A stretch of 64,000 nucleotides of DNA. Source: Planctomycetota bacterium (GTDB lineage Bacteria; Planctomycetota; Phycisphaerae; UBA1845; UTPLA1). The stretch lies in assembly GCA_003576905.1 (NCBI GenBank), contig QEVG01000003.1, positions 137,130 to 201,129 on the forward strand. Reading direction: 5' to 3'. The notes beneath the pieces are model-generated. The model searched no databases and was not told the DNA's origin. It saw only the letters and a list, made by a program, of their open reading frames with translations. Both the position numbers and the translations under genes were made by a program. Positions 43,223-52,226 of the stretch are shown piece after piece; position 1 is the first letter of the stretch, and each line of letters starts with the position of its first letter.

Positions 43223-44443
43223 CTATCGCTTCTTCGGCCCGCTGTCCATCCGCAGCCGCTCGCGTAGGACCCTGGGATCCATGAGTCCCGACAGATTTTC
43301 AAGCAGGTAGCCGATGATCGGCCCCCAGTCGCGCAATCGACAGAGCTGGTACGCCGTGCGGTCGTCAAAAAACGAAAACCAGCTCGGCCAGGTCGACAAG
43401 CGGCGGCGCATATTAACGCGAAGGAACCACATCAGGTCGCCCGGCAGAAACCGAAGGAAGCGGTTCTTCGGATAATCCAGCACGGGTTCGACCGGCTCCC
43501 CGCGCGCCAGGCGATAGATCATCATCGGAAAGTCGATGCCCACCGACGTTCCCATGTGGAAGCTCTCCGGGAAACGCGGATTGATTTCCATGAGCTTTAC
43601 CTGCCCGTCGCGCGGATCCTCGACAAAGTCGAAATCGCAGATGCCGACCCACCGGAGGTGCCGAAGCATCGCGTGGGCATAATCAAGAATATCGGGGCGA
43701 TCGGCCGAGTAGTTCAGGATGCTGCTTCCTCCTTCGGGCGGGTACATTCGCGTCTTGCCATAGACGATGCCCGCGAGCCTTCGCTGCGCGGCGTCAACAA
43801 GCATGTCCACCTTGTACTGCATGCCGCCGGAAGGGACGAAATCCTGAAGATAGCTCTCCCCAAACTGCGCCGAAATGCGCTCGAAGCTCGCCCGCACTTC
43901 GTCGGCGCTGTGGCACCAGACGATTCCGCGCGCCCCCACTCCCACCGAGGGTTTGATCAGCACGGGCCATCGCGAAATCTTCGGTAACACGCCCTCAAGG
44001 CCGTTCGGATCGTCAGCCGGAAACCACGAATCGGGAATCGGGACGCCCGCCGCCAGCGCGATTCTCATTGTCGGAATCTTCTCGTAGCCGGCCTTGAACG
44101 TCACCGCATCCGGCATCACCAGTCGCGTGTGCCCGCGTATTTCGTCCTGAATCTCGCAGATGGCCGGTGCGCCGTAGTGTCCCACGGGAAAGAGTACTTC
44201 GATCCGCCTGCGGCGCAGGAAATCGAGTATCCACGCCTGAAACTCGGTCTTTCGATCGCGCGGCGATGGATAGATATGCCGCTCGCGGCAGCCCCGACTG
44301 TAGAAACCGCTGTTCCAGCGCTTTTCGCTCCCCGCCGCGACGCGCACCCCACCCCGCGCCAGCGATTCAATCACCGGCAGCGCGGCCTTGGCCTGCGCCT
44401 CCATCACGAACACGGTGGGTCGCTGTTCAGCGATCATTATCAT
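43223..44443 (-). CDS. ATP-grasp ligase (carboxylate-amine/thiol ligase-like)
   Basis: A ~406-residue cytosolic enzyme that would activate a carboxylate as acyl phosphate and join it to an amine. Family marks: an N-terminal preATP-grasp Rossmann segment (VFVMEAQAKAALPVIESLARGG), the ATP-binding LIKPSVGVGARGI loop, and Mg-binding Glu/Asn in KLMEINPRFPES. Substrate unknown. Within a polysaccharide locus it could amidate uronic acids with an amino acid or make a precursor amide. ATG 44443 is chosen; ATG 44437 and TTG 44467 are in frame. It is the last gene of the reverse cluster, 101 bases after the WbuB-type gene. Confidence 0.83.
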   Translation of the reverse strand: MIMIAEQRPTVFVMEAQAKAALPVIESLARGGVRVAAGSEKRWNSGFYSRGCRERHIYPSPRDRKTEFQAWILDFLRRRRIEVLFPVGHYGAPAICEIQDEIRGHTRLVMPDAVTFKAGYEKIPTMRIALAAGVPIPDSWFPADDPNGLEGVLPKISRWPVLIKPSVGVGARGIVWCHSADEVRASFERISAQFGESYLQDFVPSGGMQYKVDMLVDAAQRRLAGIVYGKTRMYPPEGGSSILNYSADRPDILDYAHAMLRHLRWVGICDFDFVEDPRDGQVKLMEINPRFPESFHMGTSVGIDFPMMIYRLARGEPVEPVLDYPKNRFLRFLPGDLMWFLRVNMRRRLSTWPSWFSFFDDRTAYQLCRLRDWGPIIGYLLENLSGLMDPRVLRERLRMDSGPKKR

Positions 44444-44544
44444 CTGCGTCAGATTTGAATGCCGCAACGCTTAAATAACGAATCGGCAGGTCGATGCGAT
44501 TGATACCGCTTTTCAGCGGGTCCTGGGCCGGGCGGGCTCACGCA

Positions 44545-45762
44545 TCACTTCCTGCGGCACTCTTCAAACACTGCCGCAAGCTGCTCCGCGATCATGCGGC
44601 GATCGTACTTCGCGAAGGCCACCTCGCGCGCGTGGCGCCCGACCGCCTGCCGCTCCGGCGCATGGTCCGCCAGAAAGCGAATCTTCGCCGCCAGGTCGGC
44701 CGCGTCGCCCGGCTTGCACGCGAAACCGGTGCCGTCCTCCTCGACCATCTCCGCCGTCGTCCCCGCGAAGTTCACGAGCGACGGAATACCCGTAAACAGG
44801 TAGTCGAAGATCTTATTCGGCGTGACCCACCGGGGCCGAGTGATCTGTTTCAGGATCATCAGCCCGATGTGGCAGGCCGCGAGGATTCCCGGCAACTGCA
44901 ACTTGGGGACCGGGTCGAGAAACCGCACGTTCGTCAGGCCGCGCTTCGCGGCGTCGTCCACGAGCGATTGCTTCATCTTACCGTCGCCGATGAAAACAAT
45001 CGCGATGTCTTGCCGGTCGCACAATAGCTCCGCCGCGTCCAGTACCTGGAACAAACCATTCGCGTCGCCGTGCGCGCCGGTATACACGGCGATCGTCATT
45101 CCAGTAAGGCCATGCCGCGCGATGTAGTCGAGGTCCGGCTTTGCGTCTTTGAACAACGAGCCGTCGGCGCCGAGCACAATGGTCTTGAGCCGCACAGGAT
45201 CGAAGCCCCGCTCGATGAGGCGATTCTCGAATCCCTTCGATACAAGGAGGATTTTGCGCGCCTTCTTGTAGCTGAACCGCTCCAGCCACTCCCAGGCCTT
45301 GTACTGAATGCCCGGCTTGATCCGGCCCGCGTCCAGAAGATCCTCCGGCCAGAGGTCGCGCACCTCAAAGACGTAGGGAATACCCTTCAATGTCGCGCCG
45401 ATCCGGCCCGGTATCCCGACGGTAAGCGGAGTGCTGGTCGCGAAGATCAGGTCAACTCCGCGCTCCAGCAGGACCGCAAGCAGCGAGAGCACCGAAAACT
45501 TGAAGAACACCCACAGCCGCGCCGGCACGCTCTGTTTGTTGCTGTACCTCGCGTTGCAAATGACCACCTTGATGCCGTCGATCTGCAGCGTGCGGAACGG
45601 CCGCCAGAAGGGAATTCGCTCGAACGAACTCTGGTCGTGAAGCCCGCAGATCATCGTGACCGAGTACCCCATCCGGACCAGGTACCGGCTCACGTCGTAG
45701 GAGCGCGTGCCGCTGGTGCCTTCGTTCGTCACAAAGTGCTGATGGATATAAACGAGCTTCAT
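44545..45762 (-). CDS. Family 4 glycosyltransferase, WbuB type
   Basis: A 405-residue GT-B enzyme. The N-terminus MKLVYIHQHFVTNEGTSGTR is characteristic of WbuB-like transferases. Motifs: FEVRDLWPEDLL in the acceptor domain and, in the donor domain, GDGKMKQSL and PNKIFDYLFTGIPSL, with a Glu-x7-Glu replaced by the family's Lys/Asp pattern. It probably adds an N-acetyl-aminosugar to a lipid-linked acceptor at the cytosolic membrane face. The ATG at 45762 overlaps the preceding stop and has GGAGA nearby, so it is coupled to the heparinase-like gene. Confidence 0.88.
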   Translation of the reverse strand: MKLVYIHQHFVTNEGTSGTRSYDVSRYLVRMGYSVTMICGLHDQSSFERIPFWRPFRTLQIDGIKVVICNARYSNKQSVPARLWVFFKFSVLSLLAVLLERGVDLIFATSTPLTVGIPGRIGATLKGIPYVFEVRDLWPEDLLDAGRIKPGIQYKAWEWLERFSYKKARKILLVSKGFENRLIERGFDPVRLKTIVLGADGSLFKDAKPDLDYIARHGLTGMTIAVYTGAHGDANGLFQVLDAAELLCDRQDIAIVFIGDGKMKQSLVDDAAKRGLTNVRFLDPVPKLQLPGILAACHIGLMILKQITRPRWVTPNKIFDYLFTGIPSLVNFAGTTAEMVEEDGTGFACKPGDAADLAAKIRFLADHAPERQAVGRHAREVAFAKYDRRMIAEQLAAVFEECRRK

Positions 45763-47795
45763 CCGTTCTCCGTCTGGAACTCCACGCGCGTCACCAGGGT
45801 CAGCGGAAGGTTCGCGTCCACGCGCACTTCCAGCGTCGGCCGCGCCGTCTTCTCGCCATAGTAGAGCGAACTCCACCCCGCCACCCTGTCGCCTTCATCG
45901 AGTCCGCGATGCAGCTCAATGCGCGCCTCGACCGGCACATCGAAAACGAGCCGAACCGACCCCTTCGGCAGCTCTGCCGCGGCGGTCCTCGCCGCAGTGT
46001 CAAGCTTCCAGTCAAGATCGGCCAGGTGCCAACGCAACACGATGGCGTGCCGCCCCTCGCCATCGAGATCGTCGCGGATCAGCCAGTCGCCCCCGCCCGT
46101 CACGCGAACTCCTCGGCGATGCAACACGTACCACGGCTCGCGGTCATAGGCGTCATGCTCGCCAAGAAAGTGGTCGCGCCCATGCTCCAGACATCGACCG
46201 CCGGGCCACGGCAGCCACAGAAACCGCGAGAACAGTTCGAGCGGACCGCGCCCGCCGATCTCGATCGTGTTGTGAGCACGAATATCCTTGAAAAACTTGT
46301 CCATTCCCGTTGACTCAGGGCAGTAGTACTTGTAGCTCCCGCTGTCTCCGAGAATGTTCACACCGCGATGCCACAGATCGACGTGCAGCATGTCCACGTG
46401 GGCGGGCCGGTCGCGGTAGGTATGACACCGGATCATGCACCACGCGTTTCCGTCGCGCAGCGTGAAGTACCCCCCCGCGTCTAGCCGCTGGCCCGACGCG
46501 TGCGCGGGTTGCGGAGGCCGCGCCACCGAGTCTTCCCCGGACAGCCAGATCAGTAACTCATCCCACGGCCCATCCGACAGCACGCGCGACTTCGTCGCGA
46601 GATACTTCGCCGCCTGAACCGTCGGCCGATAGTCCGGATAGTCGCACGACGAAAGCGGCAGCACAAGCGCGCCATCATTGGAACCGTAGTTCGGCACGCC
46701 GCCGCTCTCGTCCATAATCTGAAACAGGAACTCGCCCGCCCGGTCGATCAGATCCGTCACGTCCGCGGCGAACGGTTCACCCGCTGCCTCAACGAGGCAT
46801 CGAGCCCAAAGGCAGTCGTGCAGCACGACGCGGTGATAGTTCATGGACTGCTGAACGTAGCTGCCGTCAATGGCGATCTGGCGTCGAATCTCTCCCTCGA
46901 ACAGCGATCGACCCCGCCGCAGCCACCGCGCCGCGCCGCGCAGCTCGGGGAAGAGCATTCCCACGGTGATCAGGCCGACCGCCTCGCTGACTCCGTGGTT
47001 GTTCTTTTGACTCAAGGCAAAGTCGATGTTTCCATGAACGCGTTCCGCCTGAAGCGCGACGGCCTTGACCATCTCCGCCACACGCTGCACCGTCGTCGCC
47101 GGGCTGCCCCAGAAACCATACAGCGCAAAGCTCCACGCAAAGAGGCGAAGCGAAATCTCCTGTCCGCATTTCCAGTTCGGCCCCCGGTTGGGCGGATTCT
47201 GCTTGCACCACGATTCAAAAAGCTCCCAGAACGCGGCCGGGTACTTTTCATCCCCGGTCAGTGCATATGCCCGAACGAGCCAGAACGCGCAGGCAAACCG
47301 CGCGGGCTCCCATACGTCTTTGATATCTCCCAGGGCGGCCGAAAACGTGGGGTAATCGCACCAGTGCGTTTCGCTCTCGTGCTGTCCGCCGGTAAAGGGA
47401 TTGAGCAGCCAGTTCACCGGCCGGCCCAGATCCCGCACGTGGCGGCTGTAATACAGGAACTTCCCATTCGAATAGTCGTCGGCGATCTGAATTGTCCGGG
47501 CGGCTCCCGCCTCTCCCGCCACCCTCGACAGTGTTTCTCTTCGCGGCAGCGCGCCGGGCGCAAACAGGAACACCGGCAGATGCGCGCAGCGAAACGCATG
47601 ATATGCGTTTGGCTCCGCCGGCACGCCGGGACGCAGCAGTTCCGCAAGGCTCACCGCGTCCCACGGCACGGTCGGGAAACGGCGTCGCAACAGCCCGCTC
47701 TTCCTGCGGAATGCATACCCCGTCCGCCAAAGGACCCATCGCAAGCCCATCCGCTGGACAAGTTCGATTGATTGCTCCACCGCTCGCCTGCTCAT
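45759..47795 (-). CDS. Heparinase II/III-family polysaccharide lyase-like protein
   Basis: A 678-residue protein with an alpha/alpha-toroid N-terminal half and a beta-sandwich C-terminal half. Residues in the toroid (LSQKNNHGVSEAVGL, SYVQQSMNYHRVVLHDCLW) match the heparinase II/III active-site region with conserved Asn-His and Tyr-His pairs. The C-terminal domain contains AHVDMLHVDLWHRGVNILGDSGSYKYY, the second conserved block. It would cleave or edit uronic-acid-containing glycan. No clear signal peptide, so the site of action is unclear. The start overlaps the BNR-gene stop (ATGA). Confidence 0.88.
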   Translation of the reverse strand: MSRRAVEQSIELVQRMGLRWVLWRTGYAFRRKSGLLRRRFPTVPWDAVSLAELLRPGVPAEPNAYHAFRCAHLPVFLFAPGALPRRETLSRVAGEAGAARTIQIADDYSNGKFLYYSRHVRDLGRPVNWLLNPFTGGQHESETHWCDYPTFSAALGDIKDVWEPARFACAFWLVRAYALTGDEKYPAAFWELFESWCKQNPPNRGPNWKCGQEISLRLFAWSFALYGFWGSPATTVQRVAEMVKAVALQAERVHGNIDFALSQKNNHGVSEAVGLITVGMLFPELRGAARWLRRGRSLFEGEIRRQIAIDGSYVQQSMNYHRVVLHDCLWARCLVEAAGEPFAADVTDLIDRAGEFLFQIMDESGGVPNYGSNDGALVLPLSSCDYPDYRPTVQAAKYLATKSRVLSDGPWDELLIWLSGEDSVARPPQPAHASGQRLDAGGYFTLRDGNAWCMIRCHTYRDRPAHVDMLHVDLWHRGVNILGDSGSYKYYCPESTGMDKFFKDIRAHNTIEIGGRGPLELFSRFLWLPWPGGRCLEHGRDHFLGEHDAYDREPWYVLHRRGVRVTGGGDWLIRDDLDGEGRHAIVLRWHLADLDWKLDTAARTAAAELPKGSVRLVFDVPVEARIELHRGLDEGDRVAGWSSLYYGEKTARPTLEVRVDANLPLTLVTRVEFQTENG

Positions 47796-48859
47796 GCCTT
47801 CCCGACGTGTGCCCGGTAGATTCGCCCGTCCATTCCCTCCAGCGCCTGTCCGCTGAAGTAGATCGTGTCATCCTGCGACGCGCCGCGCGGCAGGATCAAC
47901 GAACCGAACTGGAAGTACGTGGGATGCCAAAGGTCCTTCTTCGCCTGAAGGACGCGCCGCCATTCGTGCCCGTCGCGGGATATCCAGAGGCCCGCGTATT
48001 GCCCGCGATTAACCTCCGAAGGCTCGACCGACGTCGTCAGGGCAAAAATGCCTCCGAAACGGCACGAGTAGATGCAGCTCCCGTCCGTCTCGCACACTTT
48101 TTCCACCCGGCCGGACTTCTTCTCCAGAGACATCACCGCGTTAGCTTCCTTCTCGGTGTCCGTGCCGTACACAAAATGATCGCCGAGATCAAAAAGGTCC
48201 GTCGCGCGATAACGTTGCTGCCCCTTGACGACCCACTCAAACGAGGTGAAATCGGTCGACAGCCTTCCAATGCCGGGCTCATCCCCATGATCACCCGCCA
48301 GCAGCCAGTAACACCCGCTTGCAGGATCGAAGATCATGTTGTGCACGTGCCGGATATCGCCCGGCCGCGTCTCCCAGGCAATGTGAAAAGACCTTCCCCG
48401 ATCCGTTGACGCATACACCCGGATCGGCAGTCCATGATTCTTCGCGGACTTGTACTCGCCCCATACAATTGTCTCGCTCGGCCCAACAGTCAGCGTCATC
48501 GGCGGCGCGATCGACGCATCCCGCGGAAGTTCCAGCCGGCTCGGCCGCATGACAGGCTCACCCGCGTCTGCGAAATAGACCCCTCGCCGGTTTGCGGCAA
48601 CCAGCCCGCCACCCGACATGACCGCGAGCGCCCGCACTTCCTGGCGGAGCAGGCGACCGCCAAGCCGAAAAGAGCTTATCAGTCGGCGCGGGAGCCCGGA
48701 GGGCATCTCCGTAACGAATCGCCACGTCTCCCCGCGATCCGCCGATCGATAGACGCGATACCTCCGCCCGCAATAGATCGAACCATCCGGCGCAGCCAGT
48801 ACCATGCGACCCTTGCCGCATGGCTCATAGATAAACTCCGCGCCGTCCCCGCTGAACAT
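47792..48859 (-). CDS. BNR-repeat (sialidase-like beta-propeller) protein
   Basis: A 355-residue protein without signal peptide or membrane helix. Asp-box motifs: SADRGETW (about 39-46), STDRGRSFH (about 151-159) and SRDGHEW near 296. It probably forms a six-bladed propeller. Sialidase catalytic Arg triad and Asp/Glu are not evident, so an enzymatic role is unlikely. It is embedded between the oxidoreductase (9 bases upstream) and the heparinase gene (overlapping), so it belongs to the polysaccharide operon; glycan binding is inferred. Confidence 0.76.
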   Translation of the reverse strand: MFSGDGAEFIYEPCGKGRMVLAAPDGSIYCGRRYRVYRSADRGETWRFVTEMPSGLPRRLISSFRLGGRLLRQEVRALAVMSGGGLVAANRRGVYFADAGEPVMRPSRLELPRDASIAPPMTLTVGPSETIVWGEYKSAKNHGLPIRVYASTDRGRSFHIAWETRPGDIRHVHNMIFDPASGCYWLLAGDHGDEPGIGRLSTDFTSFEWVVKGQQRYRATDLFDLGDHFVYGTDTEKEANAVMSLEKKSGRVEKVCETDGSCIYSCRFGGIFALTTSVEPSEVNRGQYAGLWISRDGHEWRRVLQAKKDLWHPTYFQFGSLILPRGASQDDTIYFSGQALEGMDGRIYRAHVGKA

Positions 48860-48868
48860 GAATGCTCG

Positions 48869-51010
48869 TCAAACCGCGACCGGGCACTCGTCTTGTGCCG
48901 ATTCCACCGCGGCAAACGTGGCCCGCATGACGTTCTCAATTTCGTCGAAAGGCATCACCGGAGGCCCGCCCTGTGCAATGGCCTCGGTAAGCCGCCGAAA
49001 CTCCTCGTGATGTCCCTTGTCCTGACGGCCCAGCTTCATCTTGGAAAAACCCGGCCAGCCGTAGCCCACGAGCCGGCGAAAGTTCTCAAGCCTGAGCACG
49101 CGGCCGTCGGAAAACACTTCCATCGTCTCCTTGTCGTATGACTTGTGGCCGTTTCCGAAATAATGCAGCGTGCCGATCGAGCCGTCGGCGAAGCTGAGCG
49201 AAATCGTCATCTTGTCGTCCCGCACGACAAGCCCCGGTGCCTCGCCCACGCGCGTCGCCGTCACGCGCGTGACGGGAGAACCCGAAAGAAACCGCATCAG
49301 GTCAATCCAGTGGCACCCCTCGCCGATGATTCGCCCTCCGCCGGTGCGTTCGTCCTGTACCCAGCTGTCCGCGGCGATGATTCCCGCGTTCACCATCATG
49401 CTCATGCACATCGGCTGTGACCGCGCCCGCAGAAGCTCCCGCATACGAAGCGCGTGCGGCGAGAATCGCCGGTTGAAGCCCACGAGAAGCTGCCGATTGC
49501 CCGCCTTCTCGTACGCCTCGCGAATCTGCGCCAGTTCTTCCCGCGTCAGGCACAGCGGCTTCTCGACGGCGACATGTTTGCCGGCGGCGAGCGCCTCGAG
49601 GGTCATCTTCGCGTGCACGTCATGTCGCGTCGTGATGATCACGAGGTTCACCAGCGGATCGGCCAGAACCTCGCGGTAGTCCGTCGTCGCCTGCTCAAAA
49701 CCGAACTTGCGGCCCGAATGAAAACTGCTTACCCCGCCCGCGCTGGCGATCGTCCTCAGCCGCACCGGGCATCCCTTCAGCGCCGGCAGCAGCGTGATCT
49801 TTGTGAAGTTGCCCGCGCCGATCAGGCCGACGACGGCCGTCCCCGCCGCGGCGCCGGGCCGCGCGGTCGCCAGCGAGACGGTCCGTGCCGGTTGCCGCGC
49901 GTCGGCCGGATAGGTGAGCACAATGCCAAGCGCGTCGCGCTCGTCGGTGAGGGCCCGATAGGCCTCGTCCGCCTGCGCCTGCGCAATGCGCCGGCTGACA
50001 AGCGGTTCGACCTGGAGCCGCCGGGCCGCGAGAAGATCGAGAATCGCGGTGAAGTTGCGCTGCTCGGTCCACCGGACGAACGGCAATGGATAATCCTGCC
50101 CACGCTCCTCGTAAAGCGGATCGTAGCGGCCCGGACCATACGAACACGATACCTGGAAGCTCAGTTCCTTCTTATAGAAGTCTGACCGGCTCAGCTCGAG
50201 CCCGACGACGCCGACCAGCACGATCCGGCCGCGCTTGCGGCACATCAGCGCCGCCTGGTGCATGATCTCGTTCGTCTTCGCCGAGGCGGTGATGAGCACA
50301 CCGTCCACGCCTGCGCCGTTCGAGAACGCCGTCGCCGCCGCCACCGGATCGGCGCCGCCGCGGACATCCACGGTATCTGCTCCGAAAGAGCGGGCCAGCT
50401 CAAGCCGCGCCGGATCGAGATCGATGCCGAGAACACGGCACCCATTGGCCACGAGCATCTGAACGGCCGTCAAGCCGATCAAGCCCAGCCCCGTGACGAC
50501 GACCGACTCGCCGAGCGTTGGATTCAGCAGCCGAATGCCCTGAAGCCCGATCGCCGCCAGTACTGTGAAACATGCCGCCTCGTCGCTCACGCCGTCGGGT
50601 ATCTTTGCGCACAGGTTTTTCGGCACGCAGACATACTCCGCGTGCGGTCCGTTTGAAATCACCCGGTCGCCGACCGAGTAGTCCGTCACCCCTTCTCCGG
50701 CTTCGACAACGACGCCCGCGTTGCAGTAGCCCAGCGGCAGCGGCTCATCCAGCCGCGAGAAGACCGCCTCCAGCGTCGGCATCAGCCCGTCGGTCTTGAT
50801 CTTGTCCAGCACCTGCCGAACCTTGTCCGGCTGCGAGCGCGCCTTGGCGATCAGGCTTCCCTTGCCGAATTCGACGAGCATCCGCTCCGTCCCGGCCGAG
50901 ATCAGCGACGTCCGGGTCTGAATCAGCAGATGCCCGCCTCGCGCCATCGGACAGGGCACGTCCGCGACTTCGACAACGCCCGACCTGAGATTCTGCAATA
51001 CTTGCTTCAT
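48869..51010 (-). CDS. Bi-domain oxidoreductase: alcohol-dehydrogenase-like plus Gfo/Idh/MocA
   Basis: A 713-residue fusion. Residues 1-360 are a medium-chain dehydrogenase/reductase with the Rossmann loop VTGLGLIG and no obvious structural-zinc Cys cluster. Residues ~385-713 are a Gfo/Idh/MocA domain: GLIGAGNFTKITLL, the VEKPL signature (about 500) and GGGRIIGEGCHWIDLMRF. Such two-domain proteins recur in exopolysaccharide clusters beside heparinase and GT4 genes, and probably oxidise or isomerise a nucleotide sugar or a polymer-linked uronate precursor. The ATG at 51010 is chosen. Ten bases separate it from the BNR gene. Confidence 0.92.
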   Translation of the reverse strand: MKQVLQNLRSGVVEVADVPCPMARGGHLLIQTRTSLISAGTERMLVEFGKGSLIAKARSQPDKVRQVLDKIKTDGLMPTLEAVFSRLDEPLPLGYCNAGVVVEAGEGVTDYSVGDRVISNGPHAEYVCVPKNLCAKIPDGVSDEAACFTVLAAIGLQGIRLLNPTLGESVVVTGLGLIGLTAVQMLVANGCRVLGIDLDPARLELARSFGADTVDVRGGADPVAAATAFSNGAGVDGVLITASAKTNEIMHQAALMCRKRGRIVLVGVVGLELSRSDFYKKELSFQVSCSYGPGRYDPLYEERGQDYPLPFVRWTEQRNFTAILDLLAARRLQVEPLVSRRIAQAQADEAYRALTDERDALGIVLTYPADARQPARTVSLATARPGAAAGTAVVGLIGAGNFTKITLLPALKGCPVRLRTIASAGGVSSFHSGRKFGFEQATTDYREVLADPLVNLVIITTRHDVHAKMTLEALAAGKHVAVEKPLCLTREELAQIREAYEKAGNRQLLVGFNRRFSPHALRMRELLRARSQPMCMSMMVNAGIIAADSWVQDERTGGGRIIGEGCHWIDLMRFLSGSPVTRVTATRVGEAPGLVVRDDKMTISLSFADGSIGTLHYFGNGHKSYDKETMEVFSDGRVLRLENFRRLVGYGWPGFSKMKLGRQDKGHHEEFRRLTEAIAQGGPPVMPFDEIENVMRATFAAVESAQDECPVAV

Positions 51011-51041
51011 GCGGCTCTTGTCTGCCTCTTGAAACCTGAGA

Positions 51042-52178
51042 TCACCGGTGAGCTCCGCGCGCGGCGACCGGATCCCGACCCTCCGCCGCGTCGGAAAGCA
51101 GCGCAAGGTACCCTTCGATACGGTCCCGATCCTCCTGCGCCAGCAAGCCGCGCGGTCTCCCGACGCTGCCGGAAGTGATCTTCAATGCCGCTCGCACTTT
51201 CTCCTCGAAGTCGTCCATGTCGCGCGTGCGGAACAGGATCGTCCCCTCGGGCCGTTCCACAACGTCACTCGCCACCGCGGGCACGCCAAGGTAAAGCGCC
51301 TCGCGGATCGAATTCGCGTCGCCGTCAGTATTCGTCGGCCGGACGAACACGTCGCTCTCCGCCAGCACCGGCACGAACTCTCCGCGGGCCGTATTGAAGA
51401 GCAGATTCTCCGCCACGCCAAGCTGCCGCGCCCGCGCCATCAGTTCGTTCAGCCGGGCCTGCTCAACCGGCTTGAAATCCCAGAAGCACACGACGATTCC
51501 AATGCGCGGGTACTCACCCTTGAGCCGCGCCGCCAGCTCGACAAGCATGTCGAGTCCGTACAGATCGGTTCCCTCGTACCAGTTTACCTTGCCGTTTGCC
51601 GCGACGACCGGGCTATGGGCCTCGACAAAGGGCCAGACGCCTGCATCCACGGCTTTTCGACCGATCGACCCGATGTCCGGCGGCAGAAACCCCGGCGACC
51701 AGAACAGCCGCCCCGGCTCAACGCCGAGACTGCCCGCCGACTCCTGGAGCTGCCGGCTCACGCACACGATGCCCGCCATTCGCCGCATCGCATAGCCGGC
51801 GAGCCATCGGCGCCACCCGCCGCGTCGGATCAGATCAGGCAGGGTCACATTTCTGAGCCGGACCATGACCCGCTTGCCGCGCAGGCTCGCCATCAGCGCG
51901 CCGATCAGCCAGGCGCCGAGCCGGTCTGAGAGAATGTACACGGCAGGCTCGCGCCCAACGAAAAGATAGCGGATCATCCAGCTCCGCCGCCTGCTGTAAA
52001 TGGGAACGACGCGCCGCCCGTCGCCCGCGTCGCTGGTGCCATTGTAGATGACATAGCTGATACCGCGGCTCTCCAGCAGCGGCCCGAGGCGCTGCACGTG
52101 AACCGCCACGCCGCCATAGGGCGGCGGGTACGATCCCAGAATCGCGAGCGATGCGTCGCCGTTTCTCGTCGTGTTCAT
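51042..52178 (-). CDS. Family 4 glycosyltransferase
   Basis: A 378-residue GT-B enzyme. The N-terminus GSYPPPYGGVAVHVQRL is a typical GT4 acceptor-domain start. The donor site contains NTDGDANSIREALYLGVPAVAS, a D-x7-E variant of the usual E-x7-E nucleotide-sugar motif. The donor sugar is unknown. It lies 31 bases from the bi-domain oxidoreductase gene and 48 bases downstream of the first amidotransferase gene. Confidence 0.86.
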   Translation of the reverse strand: MNTTRNGDASLAILGSYPPPYGGVAVHVQRLGPLLESRGISYVIYNGTSDAGDGRRVVPIYSRRRSWMIRYLFVGREPAVYILSDRLGAWLIGALMASLRGKRVMVRLRNVTLPDLIRRGGWRRWLAGYAMRRMAGIVCVSRQLQESAGSLGVEPGRLFWSPGFLPPDIGSIGRKAVDAGVWPFVEAHSPVVAANGKVNWYEGTDLYGLDMLVELAARLKGEYPRIGIVVCFWDFKPVEQARLNELMARARQLGVAENLLFNTARGEFVPVLAESDVFVRPTNTDGDANSIREALYLGVPAVASDVVERPEGTILFRTRDMDDFEEKVRAALKITSGSVGRPRGLLAQEDRDRIEGYLALLSDAAEGRDPVAARGAHR

Positions 52179-52226
52179 GTCTCAATGGGCGACGCAGCCA
52201 TGCCGGGCGCGCACGCGTTCGGCCCT

